A DNA stretch of 64,000 nucleotides from Staphylococcus shinii (GCF_017583065.1 NZ_JAGEVL010000005.1:124001-188000), one strand, 5' to 3'; counted from the first letter of the stretch, positions 1-9,077 are shown. The notes: generated by a model not told the origin, from the letters alone. Translations and numbers: made by a program.

Positions 1-119
1 GATTTTATTTGAAATTACAGTTATTATGTATATAAATCTTATAAAAATATTGGAGTGATGGAATTGGGGCGTACACAACAGCACTAAATAAGTTACAAAC
101 ATTTAAAGGCAAACATTTT

Positions 120-1094
120 TTGAAAACATGCGATTTTTCTGCTGATGAATTGAACACTTTAATTGATTTTACTGGTGAATTAAAAGAAAAGAAAAAGCGT
201 AATATCCCACATCCTTATTTAAAAGGTAAAAACTTAGCGTTCCTATTTGAAAAACCGTCTACAAGAACTCGTTCAGCTTTCAGTGTTGCTGCCTATGATT
301 TAGGTGCATACCCTGAATATTTTGGACAAGGCGATATTCACTTAGGAGTTAAAGAGTCTGCAGAAGACACTGCAAAAGTATTAGGTAGAATGTATGATGG
401 TATTGAATTTAGAGGACATCACCAAAAGGACGTAGAAGCACTTGCAACAAGCGCTGGCGTACCAGTGTGGAATGGCTTAACTAACGAATGGCATCCAACA
501 CAAATGATTGCGGATTTCTTCACATTAAAAGAAAACTGGGGCACTTTAAAAGGAAAGACATTAACTTATGTCGGCGATGCTAGAAATAATGTGGCACATG
601 ATTTATTAATTACTGGCGCAATATTAGGCGTTAATGTTCATATTGCTGCACCAGAATCTTTACAACCGAATAAAGATATTCAAATATTGGCTCAAAAATA
701 CGCTGCTGATTCACAAAGTGATATTTTGATTACTGATGATATTCAACAAGCGATATATCAAACTGATGCAATTTATACAGATGTTTGGTTCTCTATGGGT
801 GAAGATGAAGGATTGTTAGAATCCCGTATCAATCAATTGTTGCCTTATCAAGTAAATGAATCAATGTTAATGAATACGATGAATCCAGATGTTATCGTGT
901 TACATTGTTTGCCAGCGTTTCATGATGTAAACACAGAAGTAGGTCAACAAATATATGAAAAATATGGTTTGACTGAAATGGAAATTGCAGATGATGTATT
1001 CAGAGGAAAACATGCTGTTATTTTTGATCAATCTGAAAATAGATTACATTCGATTAAAGCAATTATGGCTGTCACATTAGGTGACATATTTTAA
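120..1094 (+). CDS. argF: Ornithine carbamoyltransferase (start codon uncertain)
   Basis: Joins carbamoyl phosphate to ornithine to give citrulline, in arginine synthesis or breakdown; cytoplasmic. Seen: the carbamoyl-phosphate motif STRTR (residues 47-51 of this frame), HPTQ, the ornithine SMG loop in VWFSMGED, and HCLPAF. The SMG loop argues against putrescine carbamoyltransferase. The start is a problem. The TTG at 120 has no ribosome site, and the family's KGK..FLKT segment continues upstream in frame from about 45, yet that stretch holds no ATG, GTG or TTG. GGAG (52-55) serves ATG 58, which is out of frame, and lies 7 bases from an in-frame ATT at 63. argF and arcB cannot be separated from this window; no other arginine gene is visible. 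The gene ends before a strong terminator. Confidence 0.88.
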   Translation: MKTCDFSADELNTLIDFTGELKEKKKRNIPHPYLKGKNLAFLFEKPSTRTRSAFSVAAYDLGAYPEYFGQGDIHLGVKESAEDTAKVLGRMYDGIEFRGHHQKDVEALATSAGVPVWNGLTNEWHPTQMIADFFTLKENWGTLKGKTLTYVGDARNNVAHDLLITGAILGVNVHIAAPESLQPNKDIQILAQKYAADSQSDILITDDIQQAIYQTDAIYTDVWFSMGEDEGLLESRINQLLPYQVNESMLMNTMNPDVIVLHCLPAFHDVNTEVGQQIYEKYGLTEMEIADDVFRGKHAVIFDQSENRLHSIKAIMAVTLGDIF

Positions 1095-1402
1095 ATAATT
1101 ATCTTAGACGGATTAAGGCAGAAAACGTTTTTCAAAATTATTTTTTCCTCTACCGTTGACTAATCGTAATACCTTTTACGGCAAGACTTATGACAAGTTG
1201 ATTTTCAATATTGTTAGTAACTGCCAATATAATATTCGAGGCTAAGACATTTATAAATGTCTTAGCCTCGATTTTTTATAAATATATATACTTATCGTAT
1301 TAAAAATCAATACTTATGTGAAAATAATTTTCATTATAATGATAGGCGTTGATTAAAATTTTCGTTAGTTGTATATTTATGGTAATTAGGAGGTTATCTA
1401 TT
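1095..1402. other. Intergenic region between the carbamoyltransferase and the PTS gene
   Basis: No gene seen. It holds the terminator at 1237-1276 and a possible promoter for the PTS gene: TATAAT at 1335-1340, with only a weak -35 (ACTTAT, 1312-1317) 17 bases upstream. AGGAGG at 1388-1393 is the ribosome site of the next gene. I found no good cre or GntR-type operator here. Confidence 0.5.
1237..1276 (+). terminator. Rho-independent terminator after the carbamoyltransferase
   Basis: Positions 1237-1270 are a perfect 34-base palindrome (17-base arms beginning CGAGGCTAAGACATTTA), followed by ATTTTTTAT. It lies 140 bases past the stop codon and closes the transcript. Confidence 0.85.
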
Positions 1403-2941
1403 ATGAGTAAATTGTTTGAAAGAGCGCAACAATTTGGGAAATCATTTATGCTACCCATAGCAATTTTGCCGGCAGCAGGGTTATTACTAGGCATTGGGGG
1501 CGCATTGAGTAATCCAAACACGGTCAAAGCTTATCCAGTATTAGATATTGGTTTATTACAGAATATATTTATTTTAATGTCGTCTGCAGGAAATATCGTC
1601 TTTCAAAACTTACCAGTTATATTTGCGATAGGTGTAGCCATAGGTTTGGCAAAGAGTGATAAAGGGACTGCTGGATTAGCGGCAATGCTTGGGTTTTTAA
1701 TCATGAATGCATCAATGAATGGCTTGTTAACGATAACTGGGACATTAGCAAAAGATAATTTAGCTGAGGCAGGACAAAGTATGGTACTGGGTATTCAAAC
1801 TGTGGAAACAGGTGTATTTGGTGGTATTATCACTGGTATAATGACAGCGCTTTTACACAATAAGTTTCATAAGATATCACTACCTGATTATCTTGGTTTC
1901 TTTGGTGGTTCGCGTTTTGTACCGATTATTACAGCAATTGCTTCAATTGTATTGGGTGTCATTATGTTTTTTGTTTGGCCTACAGTACAAGGGTGGATTT
2001 TTGGTGTTGGTGGAATAGTAGATAAAACAGGAATAATTGGTACATTTTTCTTTGGTTTTATCTTGAGATTATTAGGTCCCTTTGGATTGCATCATATTTT
2101 CTACTTACCATTTTGGCAAACAGCTTTAGGAGGATCGTTAGAAGTTAAAGGGCATATGATACAAGGGACGCAGAATATTTTCTTTGCGCAATTAGGGGAT
2201 TCTGACGTTACAAAATACTTTTCAGGTGTTTCAAGATATATGTCGGGTAGATTTATTACTATGATGTTTGGACTTTGTGGAGCAGCATTAGCGATTTATC
2301 ATACGGCTAAACCAGAACGTAAAAAAGTTGTAGGGGGATTAATGTTATCTGCAGCATTAACATCATTTTTAACAGGCATTACAGAGCCTTTAGAGTTTAG
2401 CTTCTTATTTGTTGCACCATTATTATATGTGATTCATGCATTTTTAGATGGCCTAGCATTTATGATGGCGGACGTTTTTAATATAACAGTAGGACAAACT
2501 TTTAGTGGAGGTTTTATAGACTTTTTACTATTTGGTGTACTTCAAGGAAATTCTAAAACAAATTTCTTGTGGGTTATCCCTATTGGTATCATCTGGTTTA
2601 TAATGTATTACTTTATTTTTAGATTCTTGATTACGAAGTTTAATTTTAAAACACCTGGCCGTGAAGATGAAGTGACAACAGAAGCTGTAGAAGTAACAGA
2701 CCGTGCACAAACAATAATCAAAGCACTTGGTGGTAAAGAAAATATAGACGTAGTTGATTGTTGTGCTACACGTTTAAGAGTGACATTAAACACTGATAAA
2801 GAAGTGGACAAATCCATGCTATCAGCTACGCAAGCTAGAGGTGTTATTCAAAAAGGGAATGGCGTTCAAGTTATATATGGTCCTCATGTCACTACGATAA
2901 AAAATGAGGTTGAGGCGCTTTTAGAAAATGAAACATCTTAG
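1403..2941 (+). CDS. PTS EIICB of the glucose/amino-sugar family (probable glucosamine or GlcNAc transporter)
   Basis: Membrane permease of the glucose-family PTS; imports and phosphorylates a sugar. It is 512 residues. The N-terminal EIIC part has about ten hydrophobic segments and the family signature GFFGGSRFVPIIT. The C-terminal EIIB domain (about 435-512) has the phosphocysteine Cys454 in DCCATRLRV. No EIIA domain is attached, so a separate glucose-type EIIA is needed. ATG 1403 is chosen because AGGAGG lies 9 bases before it; the frame is open further upstream without a ribosome site. nagB follows 26 bases later, as in the B. subtilis gamA/gamP pairing. From that context I infer glucosamine or N-acetylglucosamine rather than glucose. 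Substrate is not proven by sequence. Confidence 0.85.
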   Translation: MSKLFERAQQFGKSFMLPIAILPAAGLLLGIGGALSNPNTVKAYPVLDIGLLQNIFILMSSAGNIVFQNLPVIFAIGVAIGLAKSDKGTAGLAAMLGFLIMNASMNGLLTITGTLAKDNLAEAGQSMVLGIQTVETGVFGGIITGIMTALLHNKFHKISLPDYLGFFGGSRFVPIITAIASIVLGVIMFFVWPTVQGWIFGVGGIVDKTGIIGTFFFGFILRLLGPFGLHHIFYLPFWQTALGGSLEVKGHMIQGTQNIFFAQLGDSDVTKYFSGVSRYMSGRFITMMFGLCGAALAIYHTAKPERKKVVGGLMLSAALTSFLTGITEPLEFSFLFVAPLLYVIHAFLDGLAFMMADVFNITVGQTFSGGFIDFLLFGVLQGNSKTNFLWVIPIGIIWFIMYYFIFRFLITKFNFKTPGREDEVTTEAVEVTDRAQTIIKALGGKENIDVVDCCATRLRVTLNTDKEVDKSMLSATQARGVIQKGNGVQVIYGPHVTTIKNEVEALLENETS

Positions 2942-2967
2942 TATAACATGAGGAAATATATGGGGAT

Positions 2968-3750
2968 ATGTCAATGATTGAAGAAAGATATGGTGAAACG
3001 ATGAATCTTATAAATTTGAAAAATCAAACTATTGCTAGCCAATACGTAGCAACTGAGTTATTAAAACAAGTCAAATCTAAACCTAATACAGTTTTAGGCT
3101 TGGCCACAGGAAATACAATGATAGATGTGTATAAATGTTTATCAGAGTTATTAAACATTAACCAAATTGATTTATCACGGGTGGCCACATTTAACCTAGA
3201 TGAGTACGTTGGCTTAGCGCCAAATCATAAACATAGTTATCATGTATATATGAATGAACATTTATTTAAGCATAATGACTCATGGCAGAAGGATAATATA
3301 CATTTACCAATGGGAAATGCAAAAGACGTTGTACATGAATCTAAAGTTTATGAACAGCTTTTATGTGATATAGGGCCAGCAGATATTCAAATTTTAGGTA
3401 TTGGTGAGAATGGGCATATTGGTTTTAATGAACCATATACATCTTTTGACAGCGTAACGAGCGTAGTGGATTTGACACCTTCGACAATTAAGGCGAATAG
3501 TAAACACTTTGAAACGATTGAAGATGTACCTAAACAAGCAATATCGCTTGGGCTTACATCTATTATGCGAGCGAAGCGAATAATTTTGCTAGCATTAGGT
3601 AGACATAAGCGAGATGCAATCAAGCAGCTCTTGAAAGATGATATATCTGAATCACTACCTGCAAGTATATTACGACAACATGCTAATGTTGAAGTTATCG
3701 TGGATGATGAAATATTCCAAACGATAAAAAGCACTAAATTAATACCATAA
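2968..3750 (+). CDS. nagB: Glucosamine-6-phosphate deaminase
   Basis: Converts glucosamine-6-phosphate to fructose-6-phosphate and ammonia; cytoplasmic. Seen: the substrate loop LGLATGNTM, the catalytic NLDEYVGL and GIGENGHIGFNEP motifs. The family normally begins close to the segment MNLINLKN, which is residue 12 here, so ATG 3001 (249 residues, behind GGTG) is a fair alternative. ATG 2974 has GGGG eight bases upstream. It follows the EIICB gene by 26 bases with no terminator, so the two are probably one transcript that brings amino sugars into glycolysis. A strong terminator follows. Confidence 0.92.
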   Translation: MSMIEERYGETMNLINLKNQTIASQYVATELLKQVKSKPNTVLGLATGNTMIDVYKCLSELLNINQIDLSRVATFNLDEYVGLAPNHKHSYHVYMNEHLFKHNDSWQKDNIHLPMGNAKDVVHESKVYEQLLCDIGPADIQILGIGENGHIGFNEPYTSFDSVTSVVDLTPSTIKANSKHFETIEDVPKQAISLGLTSIMRAKRIILLALGRHKRDAIKQLLKDDISESLPASILRQHANVEVIVDDEIFQTIKSTKLIP

Positions 3751-3802
3751 TATTACGCTGCATCTTATGAATAGTAAACATTGTAGTGGTTACAATAATA
3801 TT

Positions 3803-3860
3803 AAAAGCGCAGTGCAGAAGTCTAAAAGACTATTTTAGATTTTTGCACTGCGCTTTTATG
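3803..3860 (+). terminator. Terminator after nagB
   Basis: AAAAGCGCAGTGCA (3803 on) pairs with TGCACTGCGCTTTT (ending 3857), with an inner TCTAAAA/TTTTAGA stem. The 3' arm itself ends in T residues. Confidence 0.8.
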
Positions 3861-3935
3861 TATTTAGGCGTATTTATTTTAAAAATAAGCATTATAAAAT
3901 TTTAAAATAAACATGTGTTTTAAATAATTAAAAAA

Positions 3936-3965
3936 TTGATTTTTGTAAGCGTTTACAATTATAAT
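3936..3965 (+). promoter_or_regulatory. Promoter with embedded perfect cre site
   Basis: TTGATT (3936-3941), 18-base spacer, TATAAT (3960-3965). The spacer contains TGTAAGCGTTTACA (3944-3957), which matches the cre consensus TGWAANCGNTNWCA at every fixed position. Bound CcpA would block polymerase, so the downstream operon should be off when glucose is present. A ribosome site AAGGGGTG follows at 3986-3993. Confidence 0.82.
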
Positions 3966-3999
3966 GTAATTATACAATTTTAAAAAGGGGTGTATCGTG

Positions 4000-4848
4000 A
4001 TGGTGAATGTGAATAAAGAACGCATGAAAATGTATGTTTTAGATAATGGACGTATGAAGATGGATAAGAATTTGATGATTGCTAATTCAAATCAAGCTAC
4101 TTTAGACAATCCCGAAGCCAAAAATGAAATGCACGAATTTCCTATTTACACAGTATTTATAGACCATCCTGAAGCCAAAATATTGTTTGATACTGCATGT
4201 AATCCTAATGCAATGGGTGAGAATGGTAGGTGGATTAGTGCTACTCAAAAAGCATTTCCTTATTTTGCTGATGAAGCTTGTCATTTACCAAATCGTTTAG
4301 AACAAATCAATGTAGATCCAAAAGAAGTGGACTTTGTTGTGGCATCACACTTACATTTAGATCATGCAGGTTGCTTAGAATATTTTACCAATGCAACAAT
4401 TATTGTTCACAATGATGAATTGAATGGGACGATGCAGACATATGCTCGTAACCAACAAGAAGGTGCTTATATTTGGGCTGACATCGATGCATGGATTAAG
4501 AATAACCTAAAATGGAGAACGATTAAAAAAGAAGAAGATAATTTGAAACTTGTAGAAGGGGTGCGCATTTTAAACTATGGTAGTGGCCATGCTTGGGGCA
4601 TGATTGGTCTAGAGATAGAAAGCGCTGAGCTTGGTACTATTATATTGGCTTCTGATGCAATTTATACGAAAGAGAGTATGGGAGAAACATTAAAACCCCC
4701 CGGTATTTTATACGATTCAATCGGTTGGACTAAATCAGTAGAAAAAATTAAACGTTTAGCTGAAGAAAAAGATGCGCAAATTTGGTTTGGCCATGATGGA
4801 GAGCAATTTGAAGGATTAAGAAAATCTACTGATGGCTACTACGAATAA
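4000..4848 (+). CDS. Metallo-beta-lactamase-fold hydrolase, N-acyl-homoserine-lactonase-like
   Basis: Metal-dependent hydrolase of the lactonase branch of the MBL fold (AiiA/AttM-like); about 282 residues, the usual length. The metal motif is H117-L-H119-L-D121-H122; later ligands are likely in GSGHAWG, LASDAIY and WFGHDGE. No signal peptide, so cytoplasmic. GTG 3997 directly precedes ATG 4000; I prefer ATG for its spacing from AAGGGGTG. It is the first gene of a cre-controlled operon with a zinc dehydrogenase and a PTS, so the true substrate may be a sugar lactone or ester released in catabolism and not a quorum signal. That is inference. Confidence 0.82.
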   Translation: MVNVNKERMKMYVLDNGRMKMDKNLMIANSNQATLDNPEAKNEMHEFPIYTVFIDHPEAKILFDTACNPNAMGENGRWISATQKAFPYFADEACHLPNRLEQINVDPKEVDFVVASHLHLDHAGCLEYFTNATIIVHNDELNGTMQTYARNQQEGAYIWADIDAWIKNNLKWRTIKKEEDNLKLVEGVRILNYGSGHAWGMIGLEIESAELGTIILASDAIYTKESMGETLKPPGILYDSIGWTKSVEKIKRLAEEKDAQIWFGHDGEQFEGLRKSTDGYYE

Positions 4849-4910
4849 TATAATTTTAAGACTGAAATTTATTGTAATTATTTACGTACGTTAACCAAGG
4901 AGGGTTTTAA

Positions 4911-6041
4911 ATGAAGACGAGAGCTGCAGTATTACATGAAATGGGAAGCACAGAGCCATATGCTGAAAGTAAGCCTATAACAATAGAAACATTAGAACTA
5001 TCTGAGCCTAAAACTAATGAAGTGTTGATAAAAATTGGTGCTGCAGGGTTATGCCACTCAGATTTGTCGGTGATTAACGGCAGTCGTCCGAGACCTATGC
5101 CAATGGTGTTAGGTCATGAAGCGGCAGGTGAAGTTATACAATTAGGGCCTGACGTTACAGATTTTGAAAAGGGTGATCATGTCGTATGCACGTTTATTCC
5201 TAGTTGTGGTCACTGCATTCCATGCAGAGAAGGACGACCAGCATTATGTGAAAATGGGGCAGCTTCTAATGAAAAGGGAGAAATGTTAGCAGGTGGTTTT
5301 CGTTTACAATCAGAACATAATCAAACGATGTATCATCATTTAGGTATCTCAGGTTTTGCGGAATACGCAGTTGTTTCAACCAATTCAATTGTCAAGGTAG
5401 ATAAGGATATACCCTTTGAAAAAGTAGCCATATTTGGTTGCGCAGTGATAACAGGCATTGGTGCAGTTATAAATACAGCTAACATTAGTGCAGGTAGTAC
5501 AGTAGCAGTTGTTGGATTAGGTGGTATTGGGCTTAATGCTATTTTAGGTGCTCGTCTTGCGGGTGCGAGTGAGATTATAGCATTAGATATAAATGAAGAT
5601 AAATTTGAGTTAGCAAAATCATTAGGTGCAACAGCAGTATTTAATTCGGGAGATGATAATGTAGTTGAAAATGTTAAAGCCTATGCAAGTGGGGGTGTTA
5701 ACTATGCTTTTGAAACTGCTGGAGTTGTGCCAGCAATGGAAGTTGCATATCAAATAACAAAACGTGGCGGCACGACTACTACAACTGGTCTGCCTGACCC
5801 AAAGCATAATTTTTCGTTTCCACAAGTTACACTTGCAGCAGAAGAACGCACAGTTAAAGGTTCTTATGTAGGGAGTTGTGTCCCTGAACGCGATATACCA
5901 AGATTTGTAAATTTATATAAACAATCGCGTCTGGCCGTAGATCAACTGTTAACAGATACTTTATCGTTAGAAGAAATAAACGAAGGTTTTGACCGTTTAG
6001 CCCGAGGAGAAGCGGCACGCTTAGTTGTGAAAATCACTTAA
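4911..6041 (+). CDS. Zinc-dependent alcohol dehydrogenase (MDR family)
   Basis: NAD(P)-dependent dehydrogenase of the medium-chain family; 376 residues. Catalytic zinc ligands are Cys48, His69-Glu70 (GHEAAGEV) and Cys177; structural zinc cysteines are 99, 102, 105 and 113 (CGHCIPC). The nucleotide fold shows GLGGIG at 202-207. The layout is close to class III and benzyl-alcohol type enzymes. The start has AAGGAGG 8 bases upstream. It lies 62 bases after the lactonase-like gene and 70 before the EIIC gene with no terminator between. The substrate is unknown; a sugar alcohol or sugar acid fed by the operon is one reading. Confidence 0.88.
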   Translation: MKTRAAVLHEMGSTEPYAESKPITIETLELSEPKTNEVLIKIGAAGLCHSDLSVINGSRPRPMPMVLGHEAAGEVIQLGPDVTDFEKGDHVVCTFIPSCGHCIPCREGRPALCENGAASNEKGEMLAGGFRLQSEHNQTMYHHLGISGFAEYAVVSTNSIVKVDKDIPFEKVAIFGCAVITGIGAVINTANISAGSTVAVVGLGGIGLNAILGARLAGASEIIALDINEDKFELAKSLGATAVFNSGDDNVVENVKAYASGGVNYAFETAGVVPAMEVAYQITKRGGTTTTTGLPDPKHNFSFPQVTLAAEERTVKGSYVGSCVPERDIPRFVNLYKQSRLAVDQLLTDTLSLEEINEGFDRLARGEAARLVVKIT

Positions 6042-6111
6042 AGATAATTTAACTATACTTTTATCGTAATTTTAAATATGTTTTCAGTTTGGGTTTATAA
6101 GGGGTGTTAAT

Positions 6112-7434
6112 GTGAGTAAGCTAAATAACACATTAGAAAAGTATTTATTACCTGTTGCTTCAAAACTGGGGTCTAATAAAATTTTAATTTCATTAAGGGA
6201 TGGAATTATAGTTGCAATGCCTTTAATTATCATTGGCTCATTATTTTTAGTCATCAGTGGTATTGCAATACCGGGATGGATTGAATGGCTAGAATCAAAA
6301 GGTATTCAACCATATTTAATGAAAGCAGTTAATGGTACGTTTGGATTAATGGGATTAGTAGCAAGTTTTGGGGTAGCACATAGTATTGCACGCCAATACA
6401 ATACAGATGGCGTTTCGGCTGGGATAATTTCTATGTCTGCATTTTTAGTTGTGACACCAAAAGTAATGACTGGGGGAAAGGCACCAGAAGAAGCGATTCC
6501 GCAGATGTATATGGGGAGCCAGGGTCTATTCGTTGCTTTAATCGTCGGTATTATTTCAGGTTTAATCTTTCAATGGTTTATTAATAGAAATATAAGAATA
6601 AAAATGCCTGATCAAGTACCACCAGCTGTCTCTAAAAGTTTCAGCGCATTAATACCAGGAGCTGTAATCATTATTATGTGGTTGATTATCTATACATTAC
6701 TAGATAATTTACCTTTTGGTAATATTCATGAACTTATTGTCAATACATTGGGTGTTCCATTAAGTCTTATGGGTGGCACATTGATTGGAACAATTATTCT
6801 AGTTGGTCTCAATAGCGCATTTTGGTTTGTAGGTATTCATGGCGCTAATGTAGTTAATGCTGTTATGCAACCGATATGGTTGAAAAATATAGATGAAAAC
6901 CGTCTAGCATATCAAGTGGATCCACATGGTGAATTACCGCATATTATTACACAGCCATTTATAGATAATTTTGTGTTTATGGGTGGTGGTGGTTCAACCA
7001 TTGGGCTGGTAATTGTGATTGCCATTTTAGCATTTAAGAAACGCTCTAGTAAGATCACGAAGACAATGGCACCCCTGACGCTAATGCCGGGTATATTTAA
7101 TATTAATGAGCCTACATTGTTTGGTTTGCCAGTCGTATTGAATGTGAGACTTATCGTGCCATTTATTTTAGCGCCAATGATTAATGCAACGATAACTTAT
7201 TTTGCTATGGCAAGTGGATTAGTACATCTTACAAACGGTACTGCGATGCCTTGGACTATTCCACCAATAATAAGCGGATTTTTAGCAACAGGTCATTATA
7301 GTGGGTCTGTGGTTCAAATGGTATGTATCATTGTAGACATTCTACTTTATTATCCTTTTTATCGGACAATGGAAAAATATAATTTACATTTAGAACAAAA
7401 AGAAGCAGAGAATATGAAGGAAACTGAAAAATAA
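6112..7434 (+). CDS. PTS EIIC, lactose/cellobiose family
   Basis: Membrane channel of a lactose/cellobiose-family PTS, 440 residues with about ten transmembrane segments. Family marks are the N-terminal LRDGIIVAMPLIIIGS, the GIHGANVV segment, and FNINEPTLFGLP near residue 330. It is a free EIIC; its EIIB and EIIA are encoded separately downstream at 8369 and 8700. GTG start at 6112 behind AAGGGGTG; the nearby ATG at 6110 is out of frame. The sugar is unknown. The neighbouring lactonase-like and dehydrogenase genes are not usual for cellobiose, so I do not name a substrate. Confidence 0.9.
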   Translation: MSKLNNTLEKYLLPVASKLGSNKILISLRDGIIVAMPLIIIGSLFLVISGIAIPGWIEWLESKGIQPYLMKAVNGTFGLMGLVASFGVAHSIARQYNTDGVSAGIISMSAFLVVTPKVMTGGKAPEEAIPQMYMGSQGLFVALIVGIISGLIFQWFINRNIRIKMPDQVPPAVSKSFSALIPGAVIIIMWLIIYTLLDNLPFGNIHELIVNTLGVPLSLMGGTLIGTIILVGLNSAFWFVGIHGANVVNAVMQPIWLKNIDENRLAYQVDPHGELPHIITQPFIDNFVFMGGGGSTIGLVIVIAILAFKKRSSKITKTMAPLTLMPGIFNINEPTLFGLPVVLNVRLIVPFILAPMINATITYFAMASGLVHLTNGTAMPWTIPPIISGFLATGHYSGSVVQMVCIIVDILLYYPFYRTMEKYNLHLEQKEAENMKETEK

Positions 7435-7446
7435 AGGGGAGATAAT

Positions 7447-8343
7447 ATGGTGAAAAGATTATTAAGTGCAAATGCTACAGAAATAGTAGAAATGACATCT
7501 GCAGAATTAAAACAAAGTATAAAGGCAAGTGATGGTCGTGTAGTGCTAGCGGAAAATGTCGTAACTCGCACACCAGTTATTCCTGATATTACGAATTCAG
7601 AGCTATCAAGAGCATTTGGAGCAGACTTGATTTTATTAAATGGGCTAGATGCATTTGATCCCAAGATTGTAAATATAGATGAAAATAAGCATGTCATTAA
7701 AGAACTAAGAAAGCTTGTAGCCAGACCGATTGGTGTGAATTTAGAACCAGTAGATGTTCAAGCAACAATGACAGAAGAGAAGTTAAATATAAGTGAAGGT
7801 AGACAGGCAAGTCCGAAAACAGTAAAAGCATTAGAGCAATTAGGAATAAATTTTATTTGTATGACAGGGAATCCAGGTACTGGGGTATCTAATGAAAGAA
7901 TTGTCAATGCTATTGCAGATACAAGAGCAAATTTTAGTGGATTAATTATAGCTGGTAAGATGCATAGTGCAGGTGTCGATGAACCCGTAATTACGAAAAC
8001 ATTTGTAAATAAATTTATAGATGCTGGTGCAGATATTATTTTAGCTCCATCAATTGGTACTGTACCAGGTTTTGATGAAATTCAATTAAAAGAAATAGTT
8101 AAGGCAGTTCATCAACATGGCGGGTTAGTTATGTCGGCAATTGGCACAAGCCAAGAAAGTTCTGATCCAAGCACAATTAGAGATTTTGCAATTCGTAATA
8201 AAGTTTGTGGTGTGGATATACAGCATATTGGTGATGCAGGATTTGGAGGATTGGCTCCAGTAAATAATATATTTGAGTTAAGTAAAGCTATTAGAGGAGA
8301 AAGACATACAGTATCAATGATAGCAAGATCAATTCAACGTTAA
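7447..8343 (+). CDS. Probable TIM-barrel protein of a PTS operon, function unknown
   Basis: 298 residues, cytoplasmic. Alternating short helix and strand pattern with glycine-rich turns (FICMTGNPGTGVSN, ADIILAPSIGTVPG, VMSAIGTSQESS, GVDIQHIGDAGFGG) suggests a TIM barrel of the phosphonomutase or BtpA kind. I recall similar proteins annotated as DUF7916 or, wrongly, as haloacid dehalogenases beside cellobiose-type PTS genes. I see no HAD motif (DxDxT). It starts 13 bases after EIIC with GGGGAG in front and precedes EIIB by 25 bases, so it should act on the imported sugar phosphate. No reaction can be assigned. Confidence 0.7.
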   Translation: MVKRLLSANATEIVEMTSAELKQSIKASDGRVVLAENVVTRTPVIPDITNSELSRAFGADLILLNGLDAFDPKIVNIDENKHVIKELRKLVARPIGVNLEPVDVQATMTEEKLNISEGRQASPKTVKALEQLGINFICMTGNPGTGVSNERIVNAIADTRANFSGLIIAGKMHSAGVDEPVITKTFVNKFIDAGADIILAPSIGTVPGFDEIQLKEIVKAVHQHGGLVMSAIGTSQESSDPSTIRDFAIRNKVCGVDIQHIGDAGFGGLAPVNNIFELSKAIRGERHTVSMIARSIQR

Positions 8344-8368
8344 AAATAAAAATGGAGGAGGGATTTAT

Positions 8369-8689
8369 ATGGCTGAAAAAACAATTATGCTTGTTTGTGC
8401 AGCAGGAATGAGTACGAGTATGCTTGTTCAAAAAATGCAAAAAGAAGCAGAGAGTCAAAACTTAGATAGAGATATTTTCGCTGTTTCTACTTCGGAGGCC
8501 GATCAAAAAATTGATGATGGCATTGTTGATGTGCTGTTACTTGGCCCTCAAGTACGCTTTAAAAAAGAAGAATATAATAAAAAGTGTCGTGATAAAAATA
8601 TACCAGTCGATGTTATTGAAATGAGAGATTATGGAACGATGAATGGTGGCAATGTGTTAAAAATAGCAGAACAGTTAATGGTTAATTAG
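8369..8689 (+). CDS. PTS EIIB, lactose/cellobiose family
   Basis: Cytoplasmic phosphocarrier, 106 residues, full length for the family. The phosphorylated residue is Cys10 in MLVCAAGMSTSMLV. It passes phosphate from the EIIA at 8700 to the sugar in the EIIC at 6112. The ribosome site GGAGGAGGG is strong. It is separated from its EIIC by the TIM-barrel gene, which ties that unknown protein into the same unit. Confidence 0.92.
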   Translation: MAEKTIMLVCAAGMSTSMLVQKMQKEAESQNLDRDIFAVSTSEADQKIDDGIVDVLLLGPQVRFKKEEYNKKCRDKNIPVDVIEMRDYGTMNGGNVLKIAEQLMVN

Positions 8690-8699
8690 AGGTGAATAT

Positions 8700-9026
8700 A
8701 TGGCTGAACAAGAACAAGAATTAGAATTTGCCATGGCTCTTATAGCTTATAGTGGTGATGCGAAAAGTCATGCAATGGAAGCGATTTTTGCTTCTAAGAA
8801 AGGCAAATTTAAGGAAGCACAACAAAAGTTAGAGCAAGCTGAATCATCAATACTTGAAGCTCATCATATACAAACTAATATGTTATCTAAAGAAGCGCAG
8901 GGTGAAAATATAACAATGACATTGCTGACAGTGCATAGTCAGGATCATTTAATGACTGCTATTACTTTTAAAGATCTTGCGCAAGAAATGATTGACTTAT
9001 ATAAAGTGTTAAAGAAAAGTCTATAA
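8700..9026 (+). CDS. PTS EIIA, lactose/cellobiose family
   Basis: Cytoplasmic phosphocarrier, 108 residues, all-helical trimer type. The phospho-accepting histidine is His79 in VHSQDHLM, the family signature. It starts 11 bases after EIIB and is the last gene of the operon before a terminator at 9036. With EIIB and EIIC it completes the phosphate relay from HPr. Confidence 0.92.
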   Translation: MAEQEQELEFAMALIAYSGDAKSHAMEAIFASKKGKFKEAQQKLEQAESSILEAHHIQTNMLSKEAQGENITMTLLTVHSQDHLMTAITFKDLAQEMIDLYKVLKKSL

Positions 9027-9035
9027 ATAAATCTT

Positions 9036-9077
9036 AAAGCATATCTCCATGAACATAATGGAAATATGCTTTTTTAT
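9036..9077 (+). terminator. Terminator of the lactonase/dehydrogenase/PTS operon
   Basis: AAGCATATCTCCAT (9037 on) pairs with ATGGAAATATGCTT with one mismatch, then a run of T and TATTTT. Confidence 0.8.

Noticed and set aside
58..87. ATG 58 as the start of the carbamoyltransferase
   Set aside because: Its frame stops after nine codons; it cannot start the enzyme unless a base is missing in the G tract.
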